64,000 nt of DNA from Scandinavium goeteborgense (GTDB lineage: Bacteria > Pseudomonadota > Gammaproteobacteria > Enterobacterales > Enterobacteriaceae), in assembly GCF_003935895.2 (NCBI RefSeq), contig NZ_CP054058.1:620001-684000 (forward strand), in the 5' to 3' direction. Position numbers and translations under genes: made by a program. Numbering within the stretch: position 1 is the first letter of the stretch; each line of letters opens with the position of its first letter. Positions 49,189 through 59,296 of this stretch are shown one piece after another. The notes beneath the pieces are model-generated. The model saw only the letters and a list, made by a program, of their open reading frames with translations. It ran no database searches and was not told the origin of the DNA.

Positions 49189-49821
49189 ATGACCACAAAA
49201 AATCAATCTGTCGTAACTTACGCAAAAAACGATGTAGAAATTATTGCACGGGAAACACTTTACAGCGGTTTTTTTTCGTTAGACCTGTACCGTTTTCGCC
49301 ATCGTTTATTTAACGGCGAAATGAGTGGGGAAGTGCGTCGCGAAATTTTTGAGCGCGGTCATGCCGCAGTCTTGCTACCCTTTGACCCAGTGCGTGATGA
49401 AGTGGTGCTGGTGGAACAGATTCGCATCGCCGCGTTTGATACCAGCGAAACCCCGTGGCTGATGGAAATGGTTGCCGGGATGATTGAAGAGGGCGAAAGT
49501 CCAGAAGACGTGGCCCGCCGCGAAGCGGTGGAAGAAGCCGGTCTGGACGTTAAACGCGTCAAACCTATGCTGAGCTACCTGGCGAGCCCCGGTGGCACCA
49601 GCGAGCGCTTATCCATTCTGGTGGGTGAAGTGGACGCCTCGACCGCGCAAGGTATTCACGGTCTGGCAGATGAACACGAAGATATTCGGGTGCATGTGGT
49701 AAGCAGGGAACAGGCATACCAGTGGGTTGAAGAGGGAAAAATCGATAACGCAGCCTCTGTCATCGCCCTGCAATGGCTGCAATTGCATTATCAGGCATTA
49801 CGAAACGAGTGGACAAAATGA
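49189..49821 (+). CDS. nudF: NudF, ADP-ribose pyrophosphatase (Nudix)
   Basis: A 210-aa enzyme with a complete Nudix box ([22 protein letters not shown], about residues 97-118). It hydrolyses ADP-ribose to AMP and ribose-5-phosphate. The ATG at 49189 has AGGA eight bases upstream and is preferred to the TTG at 49183. Divergent from tolC, and first of the nudF-yqiB-cpdA-yqiA-parE run. Confidence 0.94.
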   Translation: MTTKNQSVVTYAKNDVEIIARETLYSGFFSLDLYRFRHRLFNGEMSGEVRREIFERGHAAVLLPFDPVRDEVVLVEQIRIAAFDTSETPWLMEMVAGMIEEGESPEDVARREAVEEAGLDVKRVKPMLSYLASPGGTSERLSILVGEVDASTAQGIHGLADEHEDIRVHVVSREQAYQWVEEGKIDNAASVIALQWLQLHYQALRNEWTK

Positions 49822-50240
49822 AGCGCTATACACCTGACTTCCCAGAAATGATGCGTCTGTGCGAAACCAACTTCGCACAGCTACGCCGCCTGCTGCCTCA
49901 AACGGATGCACCCGGCGAAACAGTGAGCTATCAGGTGGCCAATGCGCAATACCGATTAACGATCAGCGAATCGACCCGCTACACTACTCTGGTGGAAATA
50001 GAACAGACAGTGCCTGCGGTCAGCTACTGGAGCCTGCCGTCAATGACGGTGCGCCTTTACCATGATGCGATGGTGGCTGAAGTGTGTTCGAGTCAGCAGA
50101 TTTTTCGCTTCAAAGCACGGTATGATTACCCGAATAAAAAGTTGCATCAACGCGACGAAAAGCATCAAATTAACCAGTTTTTGGCCGATTGGCTGAGGTA
50201 CTGCTTGGCACATGGAGCGATGGCGATTCCGGTTTGTTAG
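49818..50240 (+). CDS. yqiB: YqiB, DUF1249 protein
   Basis: A 140-aa protein starting [19 protein letters not shown], near-identical in pattern to E. coli YqiB. Its ATG overlaps the nudF stop (ATGA), so the two are coupled. Function unknown; it is conserved beside cpdA in enterics. Confidence 0.92.
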   Translation: MKRYTPDFPEMMRLCETNFAQLRRLLPQTDAPGETVSYQVANAQYRLTISESTRYTTLVEIEQTVPAVSYWSLPSMTVRLYHDAMVAEVCSSQQIFRFKARYDYPNKKLHQRDEKHQINQFLADWLRYCLAHGAMAIPVC

Positions 50241-50264
50241 CGTCGTGAAACCAAAGGACACCAT

Positions 50265-51092
50265 TTGGAAAGCCTGTTAAATCTGTCACTGGCTGGTGAG
50301 GCCAGGGTCAGAGTCTTACAAATTACAGATACTCACCTGTTTGCTGAAAAGCATGAAACGTTGTTAGGGGTGAACACCTGGGATAGTTACCAGGCCGTTC
50401 TGGCGGCCATCCGCGCCTCTCAGCGTGAATGCGATCTCGTGGTCGCCACCGGAGATTTAGCACAGGATCACTCGTCAGCGGCTTATCAGCACTTTGCTGA
50501 AGGCATCGCGGGCTTCGACGCGCCCTGCGTCTGGTTACCCGGTAACCACGATTTTCAGCCTGCCATGTACAGCGCGTTGCAGGACGCCGGAATTTCTCCG
50601 GTAAAACGCGTTTTCGCAGGCGACCACTGGCAAGTCCTGATGCTCGACAGCCAGGTTTTCGGCGTTCCACACGGCGAATTAAGCGAGTTTCAGCTCGAAT
50701 GGCTGGAACAGCGACTGACCGAAACCCCCGAACGTTTCACGCTATTGCTGCTGCATCATCATCCGCTTCCGGCCGGGTGCAGCTGGCTCGACCAGCACAG
50801 CCTGCGTAATGCTGGCGCGCTCGATCGTGTATTAATGCGTTTCCCTCGGGTGAAAAATTTACTCTGCGGCCATATCCACCAGGAAATGGACGTTGACTGG
50901 AACGGGCGTCGCATGATGGCCACGCCGTCCACCTGCGTACAGTTCAAACCGCATTGCGCGAACTTTACGCTTGATACCATTGCCCCAGGCTGGCGCTGGC
51001 TGGAATTGCATGCTGATGGCCGGCTTACCACCGACGTTTGCCGCCTGGATGGCGCGGAGTTCCGCCCGGACACCGCTTCAGAAGGATACTGA
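50265..51092 (+). CDS. cpdA: CpdA, 3',5'-cyclic-AMP phosphodiesterase (TTG start)
   Basis: A 275-aa metallophosphoesterase with the full metal-binding set: DTH (ITDTHLF), GDLAQD, GNHDF, HHHPLP and GHIHQE. It hydrolyses cAMP and so tunes CRP signalling. The start codon is TTG at 50265, preceded by AAGGA; the protein starts MESLLNL like E. coli CpdA. The unusual start may limit expression. Confidence 0.93.
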   Translation: MESLLNLSLAGEARVRVLQITDTHLFAEKHETLLGVNTWDSYQAVLAAIRASQRECDLVVATGDLAQDHSSAAYQHFAEGIAGFDAPCVWLPGNHDFQPAMYSALQDAGISPVKRVFAGDHWQVLMLDSQVFGVPHGELSEFQLEWLEQRLTETPERFTLLLLHHHPLPAGCSWLDQHSLRNAGALDRVLMRFPRVKNLLCGHIHQEMDVDWNGRRMMATPSTCVQFKPHCANFTLDTIAPGWRWLELHADGRLTTDVCRLDGAEFRPDTASEGY

Positions 51093-51667
51093 TGTCTACG
51101 CTTCTTTATCTCCACGGGTTTAACAGCTCACCGCGTTCGGCGAAGGCGACGGCAATGAAGTCGTGGCTCGCCGAAAACCATCCGGACATTGAGATGGTCA
51201 TCCCACAGCTGCCGGCGTTTCCGGCAGAAGCTGCGGAGCTGTTGGAGAAACATGTTCTACAACACGGCGGTGAACCGCTGGGCATTGTGGGGTCGTCTCT
51301 GGGCGGCTATTACGGCACCTGGTTGTCGCAATGTTTCATGTTGCCTGCTGTGGTCGTCAATCCGGCAGTGCGTCCTTTTGAGCTGCTCTCCGGCTATCTC
51401 GGCCATAATGAGAATCCCTACACCGGGGAACAATATGTGCTAGAGTCACGCCATATTTACGATCTGAAAGTGATGCAAATTGACCCGCTCGAAGCCCCGG
51501 ATTTGCTCTGGTTGCTCCAGCAGACGGGTGATGAAGTGCTCGATTATCGCCAGGCAGTGGATTACTACACCTCCTGCCGTCAAACAGTCGAGGAGGGCGG
51601 AAATCATGCCTTTATCGGCTTTGAAGATCATTTCACACAGATTATCGATTTTCTGGGGCTGCGTTAG
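51092..51667 (+). CDS. yqiA: YqiA, alpha/beta-hydrolase esterase
   Basis: A 191-aa protein with YLHGFNSSP at the N-terminus (oxyanion region), the nucleophile elbow GSSLGG near residue 69 and a C-terminal GNHAF histidine. E. coli YqiA hydrolyses short acyl and CoA thioesters. Its ATG overlaps the cpdA stop by one base. Confidence 0.92.
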   Translation: MSTLLYLHGFNSSPRSAKATAMKSWLAENHPDIEMVIPQLPAFPAEAAELLEKHVLQHGGEPLGIVGSSLGGYYGTWLSQCFMLPAVVVNPAVRPFELLSGYLGHNENPYTGEQYVLESRHIYDLKVMQIDPLEAPDLLWLLQQTGDEVLDYRQAVDYYTSCRQTVEEGGNHAFIGFEDHFTQIIDFLGLR

Positions 51668-53590
<1,923 letters not shown>

Positions 53591-53608
53591 TTCGGGTGAG
53601 CAGTTGTT

Positions 53609-53637
53609 AAAAAACCGGCGAATGTGCCGGTTTTTTT
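53609..53637 (+). terminator. parE terminator
   Basis: The stem AACCGGC / GCCGGTT is flanked by A's and followed by seven T's, 18 bases after the stop. Confidence 0.88.
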
Positions 53638-53660
53638 ATGCCTGGAAAACGGGCGTTCTG

Positions 53661-53692
53661 TGTAGGCCCGGTAAGCGTCAGCGCTACCGGGC
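53661..53692. repeat. REP element downstream of parE
   Basis: TGTAGGCCCGGTAAGCG...CGCTACCGGGC, the canonical form. It lies exactly where the accessory block between parE and ygiN begins. Confidence 0.8.
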
Positions 53693-53713
53693 ATTTTGCT
53701 GCAAAGGGGTTGG

Positions 53714-54358
53714 CTAGCCGATAATCGCGACACCAAGTCGCTCCATTATCAATGACACCTGATAGCTATCCAGTTTGACGCCCTGTAAATCAACGCCCCG
53801 CACGTCTAAATCACCCAATTCTGAGTTGGTCAGATCGCAATGCGTCACGTTGGCTGCGCGCCAGTCGAATGAGGAAAACTCCCCGCCGGAGAGATCTGAC
53901 CCACTGAACGTCGCGCCAAGAACCTGAGTGCCCATCCAACGGTTTTCCCACAGCTCACACTTCTCCAGCACCGCTTTCGAAAAATTGGCGTAGCTAAGAT
54001 TGGTGTTAGTGATGTAGGCGCTGCAAAACCAGGTGCGTGTGGTGATCATATTCATAAAACTGGTGCCGCGAAAATCTGCACCTTGCGCGCGACAGCCACG
54101 AATTTCGATGCCCAGCGCGCTGGCGTTCCTGAAATCCGCCATCGATAAATCACAGTTTTTGAAAATCGCATCTTTCAAAATGGCGCGGCTGAAATTACAG
54201 CCCTTTTGATTTTCGCGGTCATAAAACTGGCAGCCGATAAACTCCGTGCCGGTCAGGTCAGCCCCGGAGAAATCACAGTGATGAAATGTGCTGTTTTCAA
54301 CTTTCAGCCCAGTGAAGCGGTTTCTTTCGATTTTTTCGGCGGTCAGCGCGAGCGTCAT
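53714..54358 (-). CDS. qnr: Qnr-family pentapeptide-repeat protein (QnrB/QnrE-like)
   Basis: A 214-aa protein made almost entirely of pentapeptide repeats (A/C-D/N-L/F-x-x), with GCNFSRAILKDAIFKNCDLSMADF, the loop ENRWMGTQVLGATFSGSDLSGG, and the C-terminal dimerisation end ERLGVAIIG. The length equals QnrB. Recalled QnrB and QnrE sequences differ at roughly one residue in eight, so it is a distinct allele. Qnr proteins mimic DNA and protect gyrase and topoisomerase IV from quinolones. The gene lies between parE and parC with a LexA box upstream. Its context and composition suggest a chromosomal gene, not a plasmid cassette. Confidence 0.9.
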   Translation of the reverse strand: MTLALTAEKIERNRFTGLKVENSTFHHCDFSGADLTGTEFIGCQFYDRENQKGCNFSRAILKDAIFKNCDLSMADFRNASALGIEIRGCRAQGADFRGTSFMNMITTRTWFCSAYITNTNLSYANFSKAVLEKCELWENRWMGTQVLGATFSGSDLSGGEFSSFDWRAANVTHCDLTNSELGDLDVRGVDLQGVKLDSYQVSLIMERLGVAIIG

Positions 54359-54366
54359 AGGAATAA

Positions 54367-54386
54367 ACCTGTTTTTTTATACAGTG
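54367..54386 (-). promoter_or_regulatory. LexA (SOS) box upstream of qnr
   Basis: CTGT-TTTTTTAT-ACAG is a perfect CTGT-N8-ACAG LexA core, with an AT-rich spacer. It lies 10 to 30 bases upstream of the qnr start codon. QnrB genes are known to be SOS-induced through such a site. Confidence 0.85.
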
Positions 54387-54455
54387 AATAGCCCCATGGT
54401 AAACGAATTTAACGTCGTGGGCCACCCTTCCAGTGCGGGATTTGGGCCGAGAATT

Positions 54456-54865
54456 GCCCGGCGGCACGTTGTTTGCACGGGCCTACGAGGATGAGATGTT
54501 CTATGCCCGGCGGCACGTGCCTACGAGGACGGGATGTTGTATGCGCGGCGGCACGTTGTTTCCGCGGGCCTACGGGGCCGGGATGTTGTCTGCCCGGCGG
54601 CACGTTGTTTGCACGGGCCTATGAGGACGGGGTGTTGTCTGCCCGGCGGCACATTGTTTACACGGGCCTACGGGGCCGGGATGTTGTCTGCCCGGCGGCA
54701 CATTGTTTACACGGGCCTACGGGGCCGGGATGTTGTCTGCCCGGCGGCACGTTGTTTGCGCGGGCCTACGAGGACGGGATGTTGTCTGCCTGGCGGCACG
54801 TTGTATGCACGGGCCTACGAGGCCGGGATGTTGTCTGCCCGGCGGTGCGCGACCTACGGGGCCGG
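54456..54865. repeat. 49-bp minisatellite derived from REP elements
   Basis: Unit starts (GCCCGGCGGCAC or close variants) are at 54456, 54505, 54543, 54592, 54641, 54690, 54739, 54788 and 54837. That is eight units plus a partial one. The period is 49 bases except for the second unit, which lost 11 bases. Each unit holds GCCCGGCGGCA...CGGGCCTACG, a REP palindrome with an altered loop, plus a tail GACGGGATGTTGTCT. The array is in the opposite orientation to the intact REP that follows at 54869. Open frames across it are repeat artefacts. Confidence 0.9.
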
Positions 54866-54868
54866 TTT

Positions 54869-54901
54869 TGTAGGCCCGGTAAGCGTTAGCGCCACCGGGC
54901 G
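54869..54901. repeat. Canonical REP element at the end of the minisatellite
   Basis: TGTAGGCCCGGTAAGCG...CGCCACCGGGCG, the standard REP form, in inverted orientation relative to the array units. Its reverse complement aligns with the first 30 bases of each unit. Confidence 0.8.
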
Positions 54902-54909
54902 TTTGGTCT

Positions 54910-55338
54910 TTAATGCGAGGCTGACCATCGCGGGGCTTTCAAATCTGCCGCGAACATCCACATCAGTTCACACAGCAATCCCTTCAACGATTTTTCTGTC
55001 TCAGACAGCAACGATTGCTCGCACAATAGCTGGGTCAACGTCTGGCAGTATTCGCACAGGGCGTGCGCATCAGGCTCGAAAAAGGGTTGAGGGTCGGGAA
55101 GTGTCTCGACGGTGAAACGATCAATCAAATGCGGCGGAATTGGCTCGTCGAGCGTCGGGCGCAGAAGTGCCAGACAGGCACCCATTCGGCCTAACAGCGC
55201 CATCTTGTACGTTGGGTCGCTACAGTCAATCAGGGTTTCAGCGAAGCGATCGCAGAAATCAGCCAGATCGGTAAAGTCTGTTGCGGCGCTAAAGGGAAGT
55301 GTCAGTAAATCGCATTCGGTATTGAGGATTGTCGCCAT
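54910..55338 (-). CDS. Orphan 142-aa protein behind a P4-type immunity leader
   Basis: The frame is open from 55620. I start it at the ATG at 55338 because GGAGG lies eight bases upstream and because the leader codons look like structured RNA, not protein. The 142-aa product (MATILNTECDLLTLPFS...) is acidic, with Cys-containing helical stretches and no membrane segment. I do not recognise its function. Frames of the longer type occur in databases as Icd- or Ash-like proteins of P4-type satellites, by recollection. It stands alone here, with no integrase, primase or capsid-size gene nearby. Confidence 0.6.
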   Translation of the reverse strand: MATILNTECDLLTLPFSAATDFTDLADFCDRFAETLIDCSDPTYKMALLGRMGACLALLRPTLDEPIPPHLIDRFTVETLPDPQPFFEPDAHALCEYCQTLTQLLCEQSLLSETEKSLKGLLCELMWMFAADLKAPRWSASH

Positions 55339-55349
55339 AAGGGCAGCCT

Positions 55350-55563
55350 CCAGTAAGTGATGATTTGAACCACCACCGAAGAGACCAATCTTGCGGGTGG
55401 TGGAACCAGACGGAGTTGGTCTTACCGGCCTTACTGGACACCGGCGCGTCTTGCGACGCCCCCGCCCGGCCCACCATTGAGGTGCAGCAGAGTGAGCAAC
55501 ATAAAAAAGACGCAAAGCGCGTCGTATGTCGCCAGTAAGGTTTATATACCAGGAGACCAATCC
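55350..55563 (-). ncRNA. P4-like immunity leader: seqA, terminator, cI-like RNA, seqC
   Basis: Read leftward, the order is as follows. A seqA-like segment has GATTGGTCTC (55563-55554) and CCTTACTGG (55540-55532). A terminator hairpin follows (GACGC/GCGTC plus six T's, 55523-55502). A cI-like segment has the hairpin GGCGTC-GCAA-GACGCGCC (55460-55443) and the complementary words CCAGTAAGG (55437-55429) and AGACCAA (55422-55416). A seqC-like segment repeats GATTGGTCTC (55390-55381) in the loop of a CCACCACC/GGTGGTGG stem. It ends in CTTACTGG (55357-55350) overlapping the ribosome binding site. The middle RNA can pair with both flanking segments, as P4 CI RNA does. Confidence 0.65.
55502..55523 (-). 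terminator. Intrinsic terminator inside the P4-like leader
   Basis: On the minus strand GACGC-GCTTT-GCGTC is followed by six T's, immediately after the seqA-like words. In P4 immunity, CI RNA pairing promotes termination at this kind of site. Confidence 0.7.
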
Positions 55564-55766
55564 CGGCACCTGATTTTGCAGATGCCAGAGGAGAATACGT
55601 CGATACCCAGACACCGACAAGGGCTATTACTTGAAGCGACCTCTCATTATGGAATGTATGTACCTTCCGGTGGTTACATCATATAAATCAATTAATTATG
55701 GCTTTCTATTCACTTGGTGTATTGCCTGTGGCGACGGGGAGGGCTACATTGAAGATCGTCCGTCAT

Positions 55767-55829
55767 GAGCAAGAAACTGACGTTAAAAAGAAAAAACGTA
55801 AACTACCTTCTGAACGATAATTTTTAATC
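55767..55829 (+). CDS. Possible 20-codon leader ORF before catA
   Basis: ATG at 55767 opens a 20-codon frame rich in Lys (MSKKLTLKRKNVNYLLNDNF) that ends 12 bases before the catA start. Ribosome binding upstream looks weak. It might be an attenuation-type leader peptide or chance. Confidence 0.2.
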
Positions 55830-55841
55830 TAAGGTTAAAAA

Positions 55842-56519
55842 ATGGAAAAAACAACGCTGGAATATACCCCTGTTGACTTGTCTCGTTGGGCAAGGAAGGA
55901 GCATTTTGAGGTATTCCAGTCATTTGCCCAAAGTACATTTAACCAAACTGTTTTGCTAGATATTACCGCGCTGCTAAAACATATAAAGGAAGTGGGCTGG
56001 AAGTTTTACCCGACGATTATTTTTCTGCTGTCTAAAATCGTAAACAGTCATGCGGAGTTCCGTATGGCCATGAAGAATAACGAGCTTGTCATTTGGAATG
56101 AAGTTCATCCAAATTATACTATTTTCCATAATGAAACAGAGACGTTCTCAGCATTATGGAGTCACTACGATGGCAATATTCATCACTTCCAGAGCGTTTA
56201 TTCAGAAGACGTTGCACGCTATGGTAATAACCTTTCTTATTGGCCTAAGGCGGAGTCTCGGGAAAATATCTTTTTCATATCGGCTATTCCCTGGGTCAGT
56301 TTTACCAGTTTTAACGTCAACGTGGCTAACATGCAGAACTTTTTTGCCCCCATGTTCACGCTTGGAAAATACTATAAGCAAGATGGGAAAATCTTATTGC
56401 CGCTCGCCGTTCAGGTACATCATTCCGTGTGCGATGGTTTCCATGTCGCAAGACTGATCAATGAGTTACAAGAGATGAGTGATAACATACGGCACCTTTC
56501 AGAGGACCTCAATACGTGA
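55842..56519 (+). CDS. catA: Type A chloramphenicol O-acetyltransferase
   Basis: A 225-aa protein aligned throughout with CatA1 (219 aa): [60 protein letters not shown], and the active-site block [20 protein letters not shown] with the catalytic histidine. It acetylates the 3-hydroxyl of chloramphenicol using acetyl-CoA. It is divergent from known plasmid catA alleles at many positions and more AT-rich than its neighbours. No transposase or integron sequence flanks it. AAGG lies eight bases before the ATG. Confidence 0.92.
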   Translation: MEKTTLEYTPVDLSRWARKEHFEVFQSFAQSTFNQTVLLDITALLKHIKEVGWKFYPTIIFLLSKIVNSHAEFRMAMKNNELVIWNEVHPNYTIFHNETETFSALWSHYDGNIHHFQSVYSEDVARYGNNLSYWPKAESRENIFFISAIPWVSFTSFNVNVANMQNFFAPMFTLGKYYKQDGKILLPLAVQVHHSVCDGFHVARLINELQEMSDNIRHLSEDLNT

Positions 56520-56546
56520 TACGCCAGACGTCCTGAAGACCTCTAT

Positions 56547-58475
56547 TTAACCGTATCTGATTCTCTCATCGATATAAGGCTGAGGTTTACCAAACAGATA
56601 GCCTTGTGTGAAATCACAGCCCAGCAACTGAAGGCTTTCCAGCTGCTCCTGTGTTTCAACACCTTCCGCCACAGCTTTCATATTGAGGGATTTCGCCATA
56701 CCGGTGATAAGCCTGATGATATTCAGGGCGTCTTCCTGTGTCGATATCGACTGCACAAAGGACTTGTCTATTTTGATTTTATCGAAGGCCAGCCTGCTGA
56801 GGCGCGAAAGGGAAGAGTAACCGGTTCCAAAATCATCAATGGAGAGTTTCACCCCCAACGCCCGCAGCCGGTTAAGCGTATTCAACGGGGTATTGCTCTC
56901 AGTAAAGAGAGAGGATTCAGTCACTTCCAGTTCAAGGCGCTCTGCGGGAAGCCCCGTTTCGTTCAGAATGGACAGCACGATCCCGGCAAAGGCTTTGCTG
57001 CTTAGCTGGACAGGAGAGACATTGACTGAAATTTTAGCCGGAATAACCCAGGACGCCGCTTCCCGGCAGGCCATTTCAAGCACCGATTTCCCCATCTCGT
57101 TAATCATTCCTGTTTTTTCAGCCACAGGAATAAAGTTGTCCGGCGACAGGAGGCCCTTCAGAGGATGTATCCAACGAATAAGGGCTTCATAGCTGTAAAT
57201 TTCCTGGGTGAAAGAATCGACAATAGGCTGATAATAAACCACGAATTCTTTATTCACTAACGCCTGAGCCATATCATGTTCAAGGGTTCGGCTTTCTTGC
57301 AGCTTATCTAACATCCATTGCCGGAAGACTTTAATTTTACCGGCGCCTTCTTTTTTGGCTTCATAAAGGGCCAGATCGGCAAATTTATAGAGATAGTCGG
57401 AGCGGCGTTCAGTGTCTGAGATGACAATACCGACACTGGTGGTGATATTGATAATCGTATTATAAATAGTGTAGGGCTGGTTAATCGCATCACAGATATT
57501 TTGTGCGCGTGAAACGGCACTGCTCTCCGTGAGGCCACTCGAGAGAAACGCAAACTCATCCCCGCCTAAACGATAAAGCGTATCGGGCATCAGGCCCATC
57601 GAAATCAGACGCTGTGATATCTGGCGTAATAACATATCACCGACATCATGACCATACGTATCATTGACCTCTTTGAATCGATCCAAATCAAACAGCATCA
57701 CATTCACAGGCACATTGCTTTTTACTGCGGTGTCGATGGTTTCATTTAAATTCCCCCAGAAGAAATGACGGTTATTCATTTCTGTCAGAGAGTCATGGTA
57801 GACATCATATTCCAGTTTTGCATTCTGGAGTTGCAGTTTTTCTTTAGAATCCTGCAATGCATTAGCAAGACTCTTTACCTGAAGATGGGCCTTCAGAATA
57901 TTTCTGTTTTGATAAAAGATCAGCACGCCAAGTATCGCACTCATTATTATCAGCAATAGAGACGTCGCTGAATAAATATAGTACAGGGTTTTAATTTTGA
58001 GGTTGGCGTCATTAATCGAATTAATGTCTTTGTCTAACGCGCTGGACGACAGACGGCCCAGTTGTGCATCAAGCATCTGCATTTTTTTCAGGTATGCCTG
58101 GAGCTCTGAGCGGTTCATTTTCTCAAGATGAATGTCCAGATACTCCAGTGTCTTTTCAAGCTGTTGCGCCACTGCAAGATGCGATTTATTACTTTCGATA
58201 TAATTGCGCAGATCACCTTCTTTCATTAAATCACTCTGGCTGAGCATAATGTCGAGACGCATGCGCACATCATCCAGCGACATCGTCTGATCGATAGTGT
58301 AAAGACCCAGCAACGACTCGAACCGGTAATATTCTGAAACCATCTGTGCAGCAGACCACGAAGCGGCGTAATGCGTCAGTTTCTGTAACTCTTGCTGCCT
58401 TTCATGCACAAGGAACGAGATATACGCGGTCGATATAAAAAGGAAAAAAATGATGCCAGCCAGAATTCTGTTCAT
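56547..58475 (-). CDS. Membrane GGDEF/EAL cyclic-di-GMP protein
   Basis: A 642-aa protein with membrane helices at about 5-22 and 164-187 enclosing a mainly helical periplasmic sensor (four-helix-bundle-like). A short coiled coil follows (about 190-225). The GGDEF motif is intact at 304-308 without an RxxD site at the usual place. The EAL domain (EAL at 430-432) keeps all catalytic motifs (VNVSP, EVTE, DDFGTGYSS, KID, AEGVE, CDFTQGY). Both synthesis and breakdown of cyclic-di-GMP are possible. It lies 17 bases after a gene for a periplasmic SUOX-fold protein, which probably acts as its sensor partner. Confidence 0.88.
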   Translation of the reverse strand: MNRILAGIIFFLFISTAYISFLVHERQQELQKLTHYAASWSAAQMVSEYYRFESLLGLYTIDQTMSLDDVRMRLDIMLSQSDLMKEGDLRNYIESNKSHLAVAQQLEKTLEYLDIHLEKMNRSELQAYLKKMQMLDAQLGRLSSSALDKDINSINDANLKIKTLYYIYSATSLLLIIMSAILGVLIFYQNRNILKAHLQVKSLANALQDSKEKLQLQNAKLEYDVYHDSLTEMNNRHFFWGNLNETIDTAVKSNVPVNVMLFDLDRFKEVNDTYGHDVGDMLLRQISQRLISMGLMPDTLYRLGGDEFAFLSSGLTESSAVSRAQNICDAINQPYTIYNTIINITTSVGIVISDTERRSDYLYKFADLALYEAKKEGAGKIKVFRQWMLDKLQESRTLEHDMAQALVNKEFVVYYQPIVDSFTQEIYSYEALIRWIHPLKGLLSPDNFIPVAEKTGMINEMGKSVLEMACREAASWVIPAKISVNVSPVQLSSKAFAGIVLSILNETGLPAERLELEVTESSLFTESNTPLNTLNRLRALGVKLSIDDFGTGYSSLSRLSRLAFDKIKIDKSFVQSISTQEDALNIIRLITGMAKSLNMKAVAEGVETQEQLESLQLLGCDFTQGYLFGKPQPYIDERIRYG

Positions 58476-58492
58476 GTTGGTCTTATGACCCC

Positions 58493-58987
58493 TTACTCAA
58501 TATTCATTCTGCTGACCTGCCAGGCTGATCTTGAATAATAAATCTGATTATTCAGTTCAGGGATGCTGTCATAAGGGTAGACAACAAACAACGGACCTTT
58601 ATCACGGATACGCATATATTCTCCGTTGATTTTTAGCGCAAGGATAACGTTGAATTTCTTAAAATCATTGAGAGGGATTTCGGTGGTGTAGTCATTGAGC
58701 GCAGTGACCTTAACAACAGACCCTTTCGCCCCGACATAATCCATCAGCTTTTGCAGGGGAATACCCGTAAAGGTTGTGCGGCCATCATACCAGGGTGACG
58801 TGGTCTGAAAGCTGACCATACCCAGTTTCTCGAGGCTGGCGAGATCAAAAACGGCTTTTCCAGCTTCATTTGTATTTTCGATATTACCAGAAAGCGTTAA
58901 AAGGACTTTACCGGTAGGTCTGGAAAACTCACCCGCCCAGACCTGTGTGGAGAGCACAAAGCTTAACAGCATGACAATTAAACGCAT
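58493..58987 (-). CDS. Periplasmic oxidoreductase-fold (molybdopterin-binding-like) protein
   Basis: A 164-aa protein with a signal peptide ending VWAGE. It has a sulfite-oxidase-like fold segment (FDLASLEKLGMVSFQTTSPWYDGRTTFTGIPLQKLMDYVGA ... MRIRDKGPLFVVYPYD). The Cys that ligates molybdenum in true SUOX enzymes is not evident, so it is probably a ligand-sensing relative. I use the ATG at 58987, preceded by GAGGT, over a TTG at 59005. Such proteins often precede membrane GGDEF/EAL genes, as here. Confidence 0.75.
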   Translation of the reverse strand: MRLIVMLLSFVLSTQVWAGEFSRPTGKVLLTLSGNIENTNEAGKAVFDLASLEKLGMVSFQTTSPWYDGRTTFTGIPLQKLMDYVGAKGSVVKVTALNDYTTEIPLNDFKKFNVILALKINGEYMRIRDKGPLFVVYPYDSIPELNNQIYYSRSAWQVSRMNIE

Positions 58988-59236
58988 TCTGACCTCGTAT
59001 ATCAACCGGATGTTAAAGAATTATAATTTAGTTACTGTGCTATTTATATATGCTCCACGGCTATTATTACTGCAATCCTGCTACCAATATTTTAATTCAT
59101 TAAAATCAACTGGTTAAAAAACACTTACTTTTTATATTGATTAAGAAAAAGCTGATGCCATTATTTGATATAAACAAAACAGCGGCGCGGTTGTACAAAA
59201 AATAGCCATCTATTTGCTCGGCGCAAAAACACAAAC

Positions 59237-59277
59237 AAAAAAGCCGGATAACGCTAACTCTGCGTTATCCGGCTTTT
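59237..59277 (-). terminator. ygiN terminator
   Basis: A 13-bp stem (AGCCGGATAACGC / GCGTTATCCGGCT) has A's before and T's after. It lies past the ygiN stop on the minus strand and can act both ways. The rest of 59006-59236 is AT-rich with no gene seen. Confidence 0.85.
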
Positions 59278-59296
59278 AAATTTTATGCGAGGAAAA

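Noticed and set aside
54456-54865. Possible CRISPR array
   Set aside because: The whole 49-bp unit is repeated. There are no unique spacers, and no cas genes are nearby.
54473-55115. Overlapping open frames across the 49-bp array that encode periodic Arg/Gly/His-rich proteins
   Set aside because: The unit length is not a multiple of three, all frames stay open only because of repeat composition, there is no ribosome binding site, and the units are REP-derived.
55339-55620. N-terminal extension of the 142-aa ORF as protein
   Set aside because: The stretch contains a terminator, paired repeats and a good internal ribosome binding site, so it reads as regulatory RNA. Coding is not excluded.
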